DNA from: an uncultured Clostridia bacterium
Lineage (GTDB): Bacteria > Bacillota > Clostridia > Lachnospirales > Lachnospiraceae
Assembly (NCBI GenBank): GCA_946403295.1
Contig: CAMIZL010000001.1
Span: forward strand, 1 to 64,000
DNA length: 64,000 bases
Reading direction: 5' to 3'
Within the stretch, counting starts at the first letter, position 1; each line of letters opens with the position of its first letter. Shown here one piece after another: positions 51,342 to 60,219 of the stretch. Under the pieces are notes generated by a model. It was not told where the DNA came from and searched no databases. It was given only the letters and a program-made list of their open reading frames with translations. The translations under genes and the position numbers were made by a program.

Positions 51342-51857
51342 ATGAAGAAAAACATGTTGGCAGTACTGATACTGGTAGTATGTATCGTCAACCTCACGCT
51401 TGTCGGTTATACGGTATTTACCGTTGTTCCCAATGCGCAAAGGACTGATGAGCTCATCACAAAGATCATGCAGATAATCGACCTTGAGCTTGAATCACCT
51501 TTGCCCAAGGATATAAACAATACATACAACATCGAGGATGTTGAGAAATATTCTCTTGACGAGATCACTACGAATCTTCATACAGGCAGTGACGGAAAGG
51601 CACATTTTGCAAAGATCAGTGCTTCACTTACGATCAACAAGACACATGAAGATTATGAAAGACTCAATCCTTCGGTTGACAAGATGAAGCCCGATATCCA
51701 GTCGATCATCATTTCGAACTTCCAGAAGTATACAAATGACGATCTCAATGATGTTGAACTTCAGCAATCGATCAAAGAGAAGATACTTCAGGATATCCAG
51801 TCGTTGTTTAATTCGAGGTTCATCGTTGACTGTACAGTCACATATTTGATCTCTTAA
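51342..51857 (+). CDS. fliL: Flagellar basal body-associated protein FliL
   Basis: A 171-aa protein with one N-terminal membrane helix (about 5-28) and a periplasmic stomatin-like domain ending IQSLFNSRFIVDCTVTYLIS. It surrounds and supports the stator. AAAGGAG precedes ATG 51342. Conservation is modest, so the call relies on topology, length and position between motB and fliM. Confidence 0.87.
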   Translation: MKKNMLAVLILVVCIVNLTLVGYTVFTVVPNAQRTDELITKIMQIIDLELESPLPKDINNTYNIEDVEKYSLDEITTNLHTGSDGKAHFAKISASLTINKTHEDYERLNPSVDKMKPDIQSIIISNFQKYTNDDLNDVELQQSIKEKILQDIQSLFNSRFIVDCTVTYLIS

Positions 51858-51902
51858 AAGATTTTTAGGGGACTGATTAATTCTTGATGAGGAGGTACAG
51901 CT

Positions 51903-52883
51903 ATGGGTGATGTGTTATCCCAAAGCGAGATAGATAATCTGCTTGCCGCCCTTAGCAGTGGTGAACTTGATGCGGATGTCATGAAGGAATCCGGCGACAA
52001 GGTCATCAAGAATTATGACTTCAACCGCCCGTCAAAGTTTTCAAAAGAACATTTAAGGACACTTGAGATCATATTTGAACACTACAGCAGACTTCTTTCA
52101 ACATCGCTTCCCGTGTATCTGCGTAAGAACGTTCAGGTAGAAGTGATCAACTCGGAGGCACAGGTATATTCCGAATTTTCAAATGCACTTTCGAACCCCG
52201 TGCTTCTCGGAATCATAGATTTCTCGCCTCTGGAGGGAAATATAATCATAGAGATCGCCGACAACATCGGTTACGCGATCGTTGACAGAATGCTCGGAGG
52301 CAACGGAATACCGCTTGAAAAATCGAGAGATTTCTCCGAGATAGAGCTGGTCATCATTGAAAGAATATTCACCGTGGTCACGAACCTTCTCATGGAGCCG
52401 TGGGCAAACGTGGTAAAGCTTGAACCGCGTCTTCAAAGGATCGAGACAAATTCACAATTTGCGCAGATCATCTCACCGAGTGAGATGGCATCCATCATCA
52501 CGATGAACATGAAGATAGGCAACATCGAGGGGATGATAAATGTCTGTCTTCCTTACGAGGTAATAGAGCCGGTAATCGATAAATTGAATACGAAATACTG
52601 GTATTCGACTGTTAAGGTTTCCGACAACCAGGCTTATAAAGCACAGATCGAAGTCGCGATCGCGAAAGCGAGGATTCCGATCAAGGCAGAGCTTGGAAAG
52701 AGTATTATCTCGCTTAATGATTTCGTCAATATGCAAAAGGGCGACATCATCAAGCTCAATACCAAGACCGGGGACGAACTTCCGGTATATGTGGGCAACA
52801 TAAAGAAATTCCTTGCTTTGCCCGGATCGTCATCGGATTCATACGCGGTTAAGGTATCACATGTCTTAAGAGAGGAGAACTAG
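51903..52883 (+). CDS. fliM: Flagellar motor switch protein FliM
   Basis: A 326-aa switch protein. The N-terminal CheY-P-binding motif is LSQSEIDNLLAAL. The middle domain has FSPLEGNIIIEIADNIGYAI, then VDRMLGGNG and FSEIELVIIERIF. The C-terminal SpoA domain is at about 250-320. GAGGAGG lies before ATG 51903. fliY starts 5 bp after its stop. Confidence 0.97.
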   Translation: MGDVLSQSEIDNLLAALSSGELDADVMKESGDKVIKNYDFNRPSKFSKEHLRTLEIIFEHYSRLLSTSLPVYLRKNVQVEVINSEAQVYSEFSNALSNPVLLGIIDFSPLEGNIIIEIADNIGYAIVDRMLGGNGIPLEKSRDFSEIELVIIERIFTVVTNLLMEPWANVVKLEPRLQRIETNSQFAQIISPSEMASIITMNMKIGNIEGMINVCLPYEVIEPVIDKLNTKYWYSTVKVSDNQAYKAQIEVAIAKARIPIKAELGKSIISLNDFVNMQKGDIIKLNTKTGDELPVYVGNIKKFLALPGSSSDSYAVKVSHVLREEN

Positions 52884-52888
52884 AGTTT

Positions 52889-54112
52889 ATGGACGGCATG
52901 CTTTCACAGGAAGAGATAAATGCTCTGCTCAGTGGCATGAATACGGAGGAAACGCCGGCCGAAACACCGGCTGCGGATGCGCCGTCTGCCGATGCAGGTG
53001 GTGCGGCAACGCCCAAGACTTATTCCGATTCCTTAAGCGATGCGGAAAAGGATGCGGTTGGTGAAATTTCCAACATAAGCATGGGCACGGCTGCCACGAC
53101 TCTTTCCTCACTGCTCAACCAGAAGGTTAACATTACGACGCCGAAGGTTTCATACGCAAGTTGGGACGAACTGATCGGCGAATATACGAGACCCTGCGTT
53201 TTCATTCAGATCTACTACACATCGGGTCTTGACGGTAACAACATCCTGATCATGAAGGAAAACGATGTAAAGATCATCACGGACCTCATGATGGGTGGCG
53301 ACGGTACAGCTCAGGAAGGAGAGCTTTCGGACCTTCATTTGAGCGCTATCAGCGAGGCGATGAACCAGATGATGGGTTCGTCATCAACATCGCTTTCCGC
53401 AATGCTTGAAAAGAAGATTGATATCAGCCCGCCTACAGCGAGCCTCGTAGATCTCCCCTCCGTCATGCAGGGAGATCAGATCGCGGAATTCCTCAAGGGT
53501 GATTTCGTTAAGGTTTCATTCAAGATGGAGATCGGAACCCTTATAGACAGTGAGATCATGCAGCTCTATTCGTTTGATTTCGCCAGAGGACTCTACGAAA
53601 GGTTTATGGAATATGCCGGAGCCGGCGGAGGATCGGAAGCAGCAGCTCCCGCACCCGAGCCCGCACCCGCGGCGGCTCCCCAGCCCGCACCCGCGGCTGC
53701 GCCTCAGCCTCAGCCGATGCCTTATGCAATGCCCGGCCAGCCTATGCAGGGGCAGCCCATGCCCGGTCAGCCGATGCAGGGGCAACCCATGCCTTATATG
53801 ATGGCACCGGTTCAGGACGTAAATATTTCGCCTGTACAATTCCAGCCTTTCATGCAGGTTCAGTCGCCTCTTCTCACTACGGAGAATATCGACCTGCTGC
53901 TTGATGTACCTCTTGAGGTTACAGCGGAGCTCGGACGTACAAGTAAATCGATCAAGGAGATCCTTGATTTCTCGCCCGGAACGATCATCGAGCTTAACCG
54001 CCTTGCCGGCGAGCCCGTGGATGTGCTTGTTAACGGCAAATTTGTTGCCAGAGGCGAAGTAGTAGTCATTGAGGAAGCATTCGGTATAAGAGTAACGGAA
54101 GTAATTAAATAA
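52889..54112 (+). CDS. fliY: Flagellar switch protein FliY (CheC-like phosphatase fused to FliN)
   Basis: A 407-aa protein. The N-terminus DGMLSQEEINALLSG mimics the FliM CheY-binding peptide. A CheC-like phosphatase domain follows, with two ExxN active-site motifs, E59-I-S-N62 and EAMN at about 158-161, which dephosphorylate CheY-P. A Pro/Ala/Gln/Met-rich linker (about 250-310) with repeats of MPGQPMQGQP leads to the C-terminal FliN/SpoA domain (LLDVPLEVTAELGRTSKSIK, then NGKFVARGEVVVIEEAFGIR). This architecture replaces FliN in Bacillus and Clostridia. Confidence 0.95.
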   Translation: MDGMLSQEEINALLSGMNTEETPAETPAADAPSADAGGAATPKTYSDSLSDAEKDAVGEISNISMGTAATTLSSLLNQKVNITTPKVSYASWDELIGEYTRPCVFIQIYYTSGLDGNNILIMKENDVKIITDLMMGGDGTAQEGELSDLHLSAISEAMNQMMGSSSTSLSAMLEKKIDISPPTASLVDLPSVMQGDQIAEFLKGDFVKVSFKMEIGTLIDSEIMQLYSFDFARGLYERFMEYAGAGGGSEAAAPAPEPAPAAAPQPAPAAAPQPQPMPYAMPGQPMQGQPMPGQPMQGQPMPYMMAPVQDVNISPVQFQPFMQVQSPLLTTENIDLLLDVPLEVTAELGRTSKSIKEILDFSPGTIIELNRLAGEPVDVLVNGKFVARGEVVVIEEAFGIRVTEVIK

Positions 54113-54113
54113 C

Positions 54114-54800
54114 ATGATGTTTTTACTGGCTGAAAATATTAAAAATGATATTATTGCAAACAGCTCGAGCAGTTATTGGAAACTGTTCGGGCTGATACTC
54201 TTGTGTGCGATCATCATTGTTGCCTGCTACTATACGACCCGCTTTATCGGAAAGAAGAGCGCGGGCGGCCAGGGCTTTTCGCAGGGCAGGAATATAAGAG
54301 CGGTCGAAACGTTCAGGGTTACCCAGAAACAGTTCCTTCAGCTCATAAAATGCGGTGATAAATATTTTCTGATCAGCATCTCGAAGGACAACATGACCTT
54401 GATCTCCGAGATCAATGGAGAAAGCCTGAGCTTTGAAGATAAATCTGCCGCCCACAAATCATTCAGGGAGATCATTTCGTCCTTCTCCCTGAAAAAGAAC
54501 AACACCGGCGGCTTCGAAGACGACCCCGGCAATATCCCGTCAAACGGATCATCGATCCGCGACGTGATTGAAGCGGTACAGGGAAACGATGAAACGGTCG
54601 GAGCGGACGAAGCGACAGTGACAAACGAAGCTTCGGACGCGGACGCGGCGACAGTGACAAACGAGGCTCCGGACGCAGACGCGGCGACAGTGACAAACGA
54701 AGCTCCGGACGCAGAGGAAACGACAGTGACAAATGAGGCTCCGGACGCAGACGCGGCGGTCACAAAAAGCGATAAAACCGAAGAACCGAAAGGATCGTAA
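54114..54800 (+). CDS. fliO: FliO/FliZ-like export-gate assembly protein with repetitive tail
   Basis: A 228-aa protein with one membrane helix (about 23-45, LFGLILLCAIIIVACYYTTR) and a small domain with RNIRAVETFRVTQKQFLQLI, typical of FliO, which helps FliP assemble. From about residue 160 the tail consists of 12-residue repeats around ATVTNEAPDAD (four or five copies), which are acidic and probably disordered. ATG 54114 directly follows the fliY stop. A terminator follows. Confidence 0.87.
   Translation: MMFLLAENIKNDIIANSSSSYWKLFGLILLCAIIIVACYYTTRFIGKKSAGGQGFSQGRNIRAVETFRVTQKQFLQLIKCGDKYFLISISKDNMTLISEINGESLSFEDKSAAHKSFREIISSFSLKKNNTGGFEDDPGNIPSNGSSIRDVIEAVQGNDETVGADEATVTNEASDADAATVTNEAPDADAATVTNEAPDAEETTVTNEAPDADAAVTKSDKTEEPKGS
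54604..54770 (+). repeat. 36-bp tandem repeats in the fliO tail
   Basis: About 4.5 copies of a 36-bp unit with the core GCGACAGTGACAAACGA encode TVTNEAPDADAA. Copies differ by a few bases, and the reading frame is kept. Confidence 0.9.
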
Positions 54801-54850
54801 AAAGAACATGATATATCCCCGTATAGGGATGTGTTTTGTTCTTTTTTTTG
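54801..54850 (+). terminator. Terminator after fliO
   Basis: AAAAGAACA (54801-54809) pairs with TGTTCTTTT (54838-54846), with an inner TATCCC/GGGAT stem, followed by a T run. Confidence 0.85.
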
Positions 54851-54872
54851 CATATTTATTTTCAAAAAATGT

Positions 54873-54901
54873 TGGTAATATTATTCAGAATTGGTATAAT
54901 A
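54873..54901 (+). promoter_or_regulatory. Promoter of the fliP transcript
   Basis: TTGGTA (54873-54878) and TATAAT (54896-54901) are 17 bp apart and lie between the fliO terminator and fliP, about 64 bp before the start codon. Confidence 0.75.
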
Positions 54902-54964
54902 TTGTCAGGTATGACAAATTGACACGTCGGTGCCTTAACATAAACAGCGAAAAGGTTGATTTAC

Positions 54965-55828
54965 ATGAGATCGGATGCTCGAAACGGGAAAACATTAAAG
55001 GTATTTATTGTATCCCTCATCCTGACTGCGGTATGTCTGTTGACCTTTGTTTTGTGTACTCCGATTTCCGCACAGGCGGATGAGGACGATCCTGCAATAA
55101 CAACACTGTCGAACGATGGAACAGACGTTGACCCCGCATATCTTGAAGGAGATCTGGGCGGCCTGACATTCCGTTTTGACAATGACGGTTCGGGCTCGCT
55201 TTCGGCAACCCTTCAGATTCTTTTATTACTTACCGTCATTTCTCTTGCACCGTCAATACTTATAATGCTCACGTCCTTTACGAGGACGATCATAGTTTTA
55301 CATTTTGTAAGAACAGCTCTCGGAACACAGACAACTCCTCCAAACCAGGTTTTGATAGGAATTGCTCTGTTTATTACGCTTTTCGTAATGTCACCCATAT
55401 TCATCAAGATCAATACGGAGGCGATCGTACCGCTGCAAAACGGTGAGATCAGCATGGAAGAGGCTTTTGACAGAGGCCTCGGACCGATAAGAGAATTCAT
55501 GTTTGACCAGATGGAAGGCAGCGAGAAGGATCTCGAACTCTTCCTTGACATAGCCGGTATCGACGGGGTTGAAACGAGAGATGATGTTCCCACAACGGCA
55601 TTGATCCCCGCATTTATCCTTTCGGAACTCAGGATTGCGTTCATAATGGGATTTTTGATCTACATCCCTTTCCTCGTCATAGACATGGTAGTATCGTCCA
55701 CCCTGATGTCGATGGGTATGATGATGCTACCGCCAACGACCATTTCGATGCCGTTCAAGATATTGCTGTTCATAGTTGCCGACGGCTGGGACCTTATCGT
55801 GGGACAACTCGTAAGAACATTCTACTAG
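54965..55828 (+). CDS. fliP: Flagellar export gate protein FliP
   Basis: A 287-aa gate protein. The N-terminus has a cleavable-signal-like segment (about 9-36, ending PISAQA), then four membrane helices with the conserved blocks LAPSILIMLTSFTRTIIVLH and FRTALGTQTTPPN-like spacing, and a C-terminal block (FKILLFIVADGWDLIVGQLV). ATG 54965 has AAAGG 9 bp upstream; the in-frame TTG at 54956 overlaps that site. First gene of a new transcript carrying the export gate. Confidence 0.95.
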   Translation: MRSDARNGKTLKVFIVSLILTAVCLLTFVLCTPISAQADEDDPAITTLSNDGTDVDPAYLEGDLGGLTFRFDNDGSGSLSATLQILLLLTVISLAPSILIMLTSFTRTIIVLHFVRTALGTQTTPPNQVLIGIALFITLFVMSPIFIKINTEAIVPLQNGEISMEEAFDRGLGPIREFMFDQMEGSEKDLELFLDIAGIDGVETRDDVPTTALIPAFILSELRIAFIMGFLIYIPFLVIDMVVSSTLMSMGMMMLPPTTISMPFKILLFIVADGWDLIVGQLVRTFY

Positions 55829-55866
55829 CGGAACCGTGACCCGATAACTGTTTAGGAGTATAGATT

Positions 55867-56136
55867 ATGAGCGAAGACATACTTGTTACCCTGCTGCGCG
55901 AAACGTTATATCTGATAATTAAGGTTTCGGCGCCGATGCTTATCATATCGCTTGTGGTCGGTCTTATCATCAGCGTTTTACAGACCGTCACTTCGATCCA
56001 GGAGCAGACGCTTTCTTTCGTACCGAAGCTCCTTTCGATATTCCTCGTGATCATGTTTGCGGGAAACTGGATAATCACGAGCATTTCGGAATACTTCACG
56101 TACCTTTGCGAGAACTTCAGCGAATTTATAAGATAG
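55867..56136 (+). CDS. fliQ: Flagellar export gate protein FliQ
   Basis: An 89-aa protein with two membrane helices and the family motifs LIIKVSAPMLIISLVVGLII and QTVTSIQEQTLSFVPKLLSI. AGGAGT precedes ATG 55867. The last ten codons plus stop are directly duplicated downstream by a 32-bp tandem repeat, which leaves the reading frame intact. Confidence 0.95.
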   Translation: MSEDILVTLLRETLYLIIKVSAPMLIISLVVGLIISVLQTVTSIQEQTLSFVPKLLSIFLVIMFAGNWIITSISEYFTYLCENFSEFIR

Positions 56137-56168
56137 TTTGCGAGAACTTCGGCGAATTTATTAGATAG
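56105..56168 (+). repeat. 32-bp tandem duplication of the fliQ 3' end
   Basis: TTTGCGAGAACTTCAGCG... (56105-56136, including the TAG stop) is repeated at 56137-56168 with two substitutions. The second copy is untranslated. Confidence 0.95.
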
Positions 56169-56201
56169 CAACGATCGAATATAAGGAAGGAGGGAAAAGG
56201 G

Positions 56202-56975
56202 ATGATCAGTATCGAACAAATCGAATTTTTCCTGATCATCCTCGTAAGAATATCGGGGTTCATCTTTACCGCGCCGTTCTTTAATCTGAAGAACGTGCCG
56301 ACGAGAGTGAAGGTCGGACTTGCCGGAGGACTTGCGATCCTGCTTTATAACACTCTTCCTTACGAACCGGTTTTATATGACGGAGTCACGGGACTTACTT
56401 TGCTTCTTGTTTCGGAGACTCTTGTCGGATTGATACTTGGCTTTATGGCCAACATTTGTTACCAGATACTTCAATTTGCGGGTCAATTGCTTGATATGGA
56501 GATCGGTTTCTCCATGGTCAACGAGATCGATCCGGTAACGAGCGCGCAGGTTACGGTAAGCGGAAATTTTTATTCATATGCGGTAATGCTTATGATGATG
56601 GTCACTTACATGCACCATTTCCTGCTTGACGCGCTGATCGACAGCTTTGTGATAGCTCCCGTCGGTTCGGTGTTTATAAATCCGTCGATCTACACGGTGG
56701 CAACAACTTTCCTTGGGGATTATTTTGTACTGGCGTTCAGGATCGTGCTCCCTGTTTTTGGGTCGATGCTGCTTGTTAATACGGTACTTGCCATACTCGC
56801 GAAGGTTGCACCTCAAATGAGTATGTTCGTTATCGGTATCCAGTTAAAGCTCATCGTTGGGCTTGTTGTCATGCTGGTAGTTATCGAATTGATCCCCGGT
56901 ATCAGCGAGCTGATATTCGACAAGATGCTGGAGGTGATGAGGGATGCCGCGTCATACATCAGTTCTCCGGGATGA
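56202..56975 (+). CDS. fliR: Flagellar export gate protein FliR
   Basis: A 257-aa membrane protein with about six helices. Family motifs are ILVRISGFIFTAPFFNLKNV and EIGFSMVNEIDPVTSAQVTV. It completes the FliP5-FliQ4-FliR1 export gate. AAGGAGG precedes ATG 56202. Its 3' end overlaps flhB by 32 bp. Confidence 0.95.
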   Translation: MISIEQIEFFLIILVRISGFIFTAPFFNLKNVPTRVKVGLAGGLAILLYNTLPYEPVLYDGVTGLTLLLVSETLVGLILGFMANICYQILQFAGQLLDMEIGFSMVNEIDPVTSAQVTVSGNFYSYAVMLMMMVTYMHHFLLDALIDSFVIAPVGSVFINPSIYTVATTFLGDYFVLAFRIVLPVFGSMLLVNTVLAILAKVAPQMSMFVIGIQLKLIVGLVVMLVVIELIPGISELIFDKMLEVMRDAASYISSPG

Positions 56976-58131
56976 GGGGAATCGCGTACAATGTATATGG
57001 CCCGAAGCCGCCGATCCCGGCCCGGACCTTTTGAGATTATCCCTCCAGTTCTTCGCTGAAGAGGGCCCCGGCGGTGAAAAGACGGAAGAGGCCACCCCGA
57101 AGAAACTCGATGATGCGAGAAAAGAAGGACAGGTAGCAAAAAGCCAGGAGCTTACGACAGCCGTCGCGCTCATATTGCTATTTACGATCATAAAAGTATT
57201 TGTATCGTTTATTACGGACGGTTTCGCCGATTCGTTCAGACTTGTATACGGATCGCTCGAAACATACTCGAAAGATGTATTTAATACCGCTTATGCCACC
57301 GCATATATGCATGAGGCGCTCACGGAAGTGCTTATCATATGTTTGCCGATGTTCACCGCGGCGGTGGTTGCCGCTATCGTCGTAAATGCTCTGCAGGTCA
57401 AGTGGAAACCGACCGCAAAGCCGCTGATGCCGAAGGCGAGCAAGATAAGCCCGTTGAAAGGATTTAAGAAGATCTTTTCAAAAGACAAGATCTTCGATCT
57501 TTTGAAAGCGGTCGCCAAGATCCTGCTTGTCGGTTATATGACTTATTCGACACTCAAGGATGAGGCCGGCACCATAAACATTCTGTACGACATAGAATTA
57601 TTTACCGCGGTCATGCTGATCGGAGATATCGTTCTCAACATGGGTATCAAGATAAGCCTTGTTTTCATCGTGCTGGGGATAGTTGATTACATATACCAGA
57701 AGATGAAGTTCAATAAAGAGATGCGCATGTCCAAACAGGAGATCAAGGACGAATTCAAACAGACAGAAGGAGATCCCAAGATCAAGGGTCAGATAAGGCA
57801 GAAGATGAGGGATGCGTCGAGACGGCGAATGATGCAAAAGCTGCCCGAGGCGGATGTCGTCATTACAAACCCGACCCACCTGGCCTGCGCGATCAAATAT
57901 GACAAGGATGTTGGCACGGCGCCGATCCTCATTGCAAAAGGTGCCGATTTCCTTGCGCAAAGGATAAAAGAAGTGGCTCGCGAAAACTTCATTCCGATAG
58001 TTGAGAACAAGCCGCTCGCGAGAATGCTTTATCACAATGTTGAAATAGATGAGGAGATCCCGGAAGAGCTCTATAAGATGACGGCCGAAGTGCTCGCATA
58101 CGTATATGCGATGCAGGGTAGAGAGGCTTAG
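56944..58131 (+). CDS. flhB: Flagellar export switch protein FlhB
   Basis: A 395-aa protein with four membrane helices and a cytoplasmic domain that self-cleaves at the NPTH motif (N309-H312, in VVITNPTHLACAIKYD) to change export from hook to filament substrates. The usual start-like sequence LQFFAEEG...EKTEEATPKKLDDAR begins near residue 33, so 30 extra residues encoded within the fliR overlap precede it. GGAGG 9 bp before ATG 56944 supports this start. A later in-frame start has not been excluded. Confidence 0.93.
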   Translation: MPRHTSVLRDEGNRVQCIWPEAADPGPDLLRLSLQFFAEEGPGGEKTEEATPKKLDDARKEGQVAKSQELTTAVALILLFTIIKVFVSFITDGFADSFRLVYGSLETYSKDVFNTAYATAYMHEALTEVLIICLPMFTAAVVAAIVVNALQVKWKPTAKPLMPKASKISPLKGFKKIFSKDKIFDLLKAVAKILLVGYMTYSTLKDEAGTINILYDIELFTAVMLIGDIVLNMGIKISLVFIVLGIVDYIYQKMKFNKEMRMSKQEIKDEFKQTEGDPKIKGQIRQKMRDASRRRMMQKLPEADVVITNPTHLACAIKYDKDVGTAPILIAKGADFLAQRIKEVARENFIPIVENKPLARMLYHNVEIDEEIPEELYKMTAEVLAYVYAMQGREA

Positions 58132-58167
58132 TAAAAAAATCCGAAAGAAGGGAGGAGATGAGGAGTC

Positions 58168-60219
58168 ATGAAGTTCAGCATAAAGAATCTGCAGAATTAT
58201 GCAATCGGACTGTACATGCTCTCTATCATCATCTTCATCGTTGTACCGCTTCCTTCCTGGCTTCTCGATGTGGGCGTGGCTTTTAACATAGCGCTCGCGA
58301 TGATCATACTTTTTAATGCGCTGTTTTCGACCGAAGTGCTTAATATGTCGAGTTTCCCGACGATCCTTTTGTTCACGACGATCTTCAGGATATCGTTGAA
58401 CGTTTCGTCGACGAGACTTATCCTCATGAACGGTAATCCCGGAGAGGTTATCAAGCAATTCGGAGCATTCGTCGGCGGAAATAACATAATCGTCGGTGCG
58501 ATAATATTCATCGTGATCATCCTGGTGCAGTTCATCGTTATCAACAAGGGTTCGGAACGTGTATCCGAGGTAACGGCGCGTTTCACGCTCGATGCGATGC
58601 CCGGTAAGCAGATGGCTATCGATGCCGACCTGAACACCGGCGCCATTACGGATAAGGAAGCGAAGGAAAGACGTGAGAAGATCCAGGAAGAATCAACGTT
58701 CTTCGGTTCCATGGACGGTGCTACCAAATACGTTAAAGGAGATGCGGTCCTCGGACTCATCATCACACTCATAAATTTTGTGGGCGGCCTCGTGATGGGC
58801 ATCACGTCGGGAGGACTTGATGCGTCACAGGCACTTGAGACATACGGAATATTGACGATCGGTGACGGACTCGTCAGTTCGATGCCTTCGCTTATGATCT
58901 CTCTCGCAACCGGTGTGCTCGTCACAAAGGTTTCAAAAGAGGCGGACACGGGAAATCTTCTTGTATCGCAGCTTTTCTCGATACCGAGGGTTCTCTATAT
59001 AGTAGGCGCGGCAATGGTGTTGTTCGGACTTTTCACGCCGCTTCCGTTGTTCGTATTTGTGCCTTTCGGTGTTCTGTTCCTTCTTACGGGACGTAATATC
59101 GACAAGAGGATCAAGAAGAGCGAAGTTACGGCGGAGGTGTCCGAGGAAGAAACACAGGCATCGGAGATCAGGCGTCCCGAGAATGTTGTCAATCTCCTGC
59201 AGGTTGACCAGATCGAATTTGAATTCGGTTACGGCATCATTCCTCTTGCCGACACAAACCAGGGCGGCGATCTCCTGGACCGTGTTGTACTTATCAGACG
59301 TCAGATTGCGCTCGAACTGGGTTGCGTTGTTCCGACGATCCGACTTCGAGACAATATACAGCTGAGCCCCAATCAATACGTGATCAAGATCAAGGGCGTT
59401 CCTGTATCGGAAGGCGAGATATTGTTCGATCACTATATGGCCATGAACCCCGGTTATGTTGAGGAAGAGATCACGGGTATCCCGACGTTTGAACCCTCAT
59501 TCCATTTGCCGGCGTTGTGGATCACGGAAAGCCAGAGGGAGAGAGCGGAATCGTACGGCTACACCGTTGTCGACCCTCCTTCGATCATCGCGACACACCT
59601 TACCGAGGTTATCAGGAGACATCTTGCGGAGCTGCTCTCGCGTCAGGATGTTCAGAACCTCATCAACAACATTCAGGAACAGAACCAGACTCTTGTTTCG
59701 GAGCTTGTACCGAAGCTCCTCGGAGTCGGCGAGATACAAAAGGTTCTTCAGAACCTGCTGCGTGAAGGCATTTCGATCAGGGACCTTGTCACGATCTTTG
59801 AAACACTTGCCGATTACGCACCGACGACACATGATACGGATATCCTCACCGAATATGTGCGTCAGGCTTTAAAACGTGCCATATCAAACAAATATTTCCC
59901 GGGACACGAAAAGAACAGCGTGGTGACACTCGACCCCGAGGTGGAACAGGAGATCATGGCGAGCGTAAAGACGACGGAGCAGGGCTCGTATATAAGCTAC
60001 GATCCGGACAAGGCTTCGCGTTTGATGGATTCGCTTAAGGTCGAGATCGAAAAACTTGAGAATATGGGAAGAAACGCGATAGTTGTTACATCGCCCATAG
60101 TGAGGATGTATTTTAAGAAACTGACAATGGACTATTTCCCGGACCTCATTGTTATTTCATACAATGAGATCGATTCGGGTGTTGAATTACAATCAGTAGG
60201 GATGGTGACAGTTAAGTGA
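58168..60219 (+). CDS. flhA: Flagellar export gate protein FlhA
   Basis: A 683-aa export-motor protein. The N-terminal 310 residues have about eight membrane helices and the conserved cytoplasmic loop TARFTLDAMPGKQMAIDADL, then NTGAITDKEAKERR. The C-terminal domain (about 340-683) forms the nonameric docking platform for chaperone-substrate complexes. GGGAGGAG precedes ATG 58168. The stop overlaps the flhF GTG start. Confidence 0.97.
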   Translation: MKFSIKNLQNYAIGLYMLSIIIFIVVPLPSWLLDVGVAFNIALAMIILFNALFSTEVLNMSSFPTILLFTTIFRISLNVSSTRLILMNGNPGEVIKQFGAFVGGNNIIVGAIIFIVIILVQFIVINKGSERVSEVTARFTLDAMPGKQMAIDADLNTGAITDKEAKERREKIQEESTFFGSMDGATKYVKGDAVLGLIITLINFVGGLVMGITSGGLDASQALETYGILTIGDGLVSSMPSLMISLATGVLVTKVSKEADTGNLLVSQLFSIPRVLYIVGAAMVLFGLFTPLPLFVFVPFGVLFLLTGRNIDKRIKKSEVTAEVSEEETQASEIRRPENVVNLLQVDQIEFEFGYGIIPLADTNQGGDLLDRVVLIRRQIALELGCVVPTIRLRDNIQLSPNQYVIKIKGVPVSEGEILFDHYMAMNPGYVEEEITGIPTFEPSFHLPALWITESQRERAESYGYTVVDPPSIIATHLTEVIRRHLAELLSRQDVQNLINNIQEQNQTLVSELVPKLLGVGEIQKVLQNLLREGISIRDLVTIFETLADYAPTTHDTDILTEYVRQALKRAISNKYFPGHEKNSVVTLDPEVEQEIMASVKTTEQGSYISYDPDKASRLMDSLKVEIEKLENMGRNAIVVTSPIVRMYFKKLTMDYFPDLIVISYNEIDSGVELQSVGMVTVK

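Noticed and set aside
56944..57040. Shorter flhB starting near the conserved LQFF segment
   Set aside because: No start codon with a good ribosome binding site was seen there, while ATG 56944 has GGAGG at 9 bp. The longer form is reported with a caveat.
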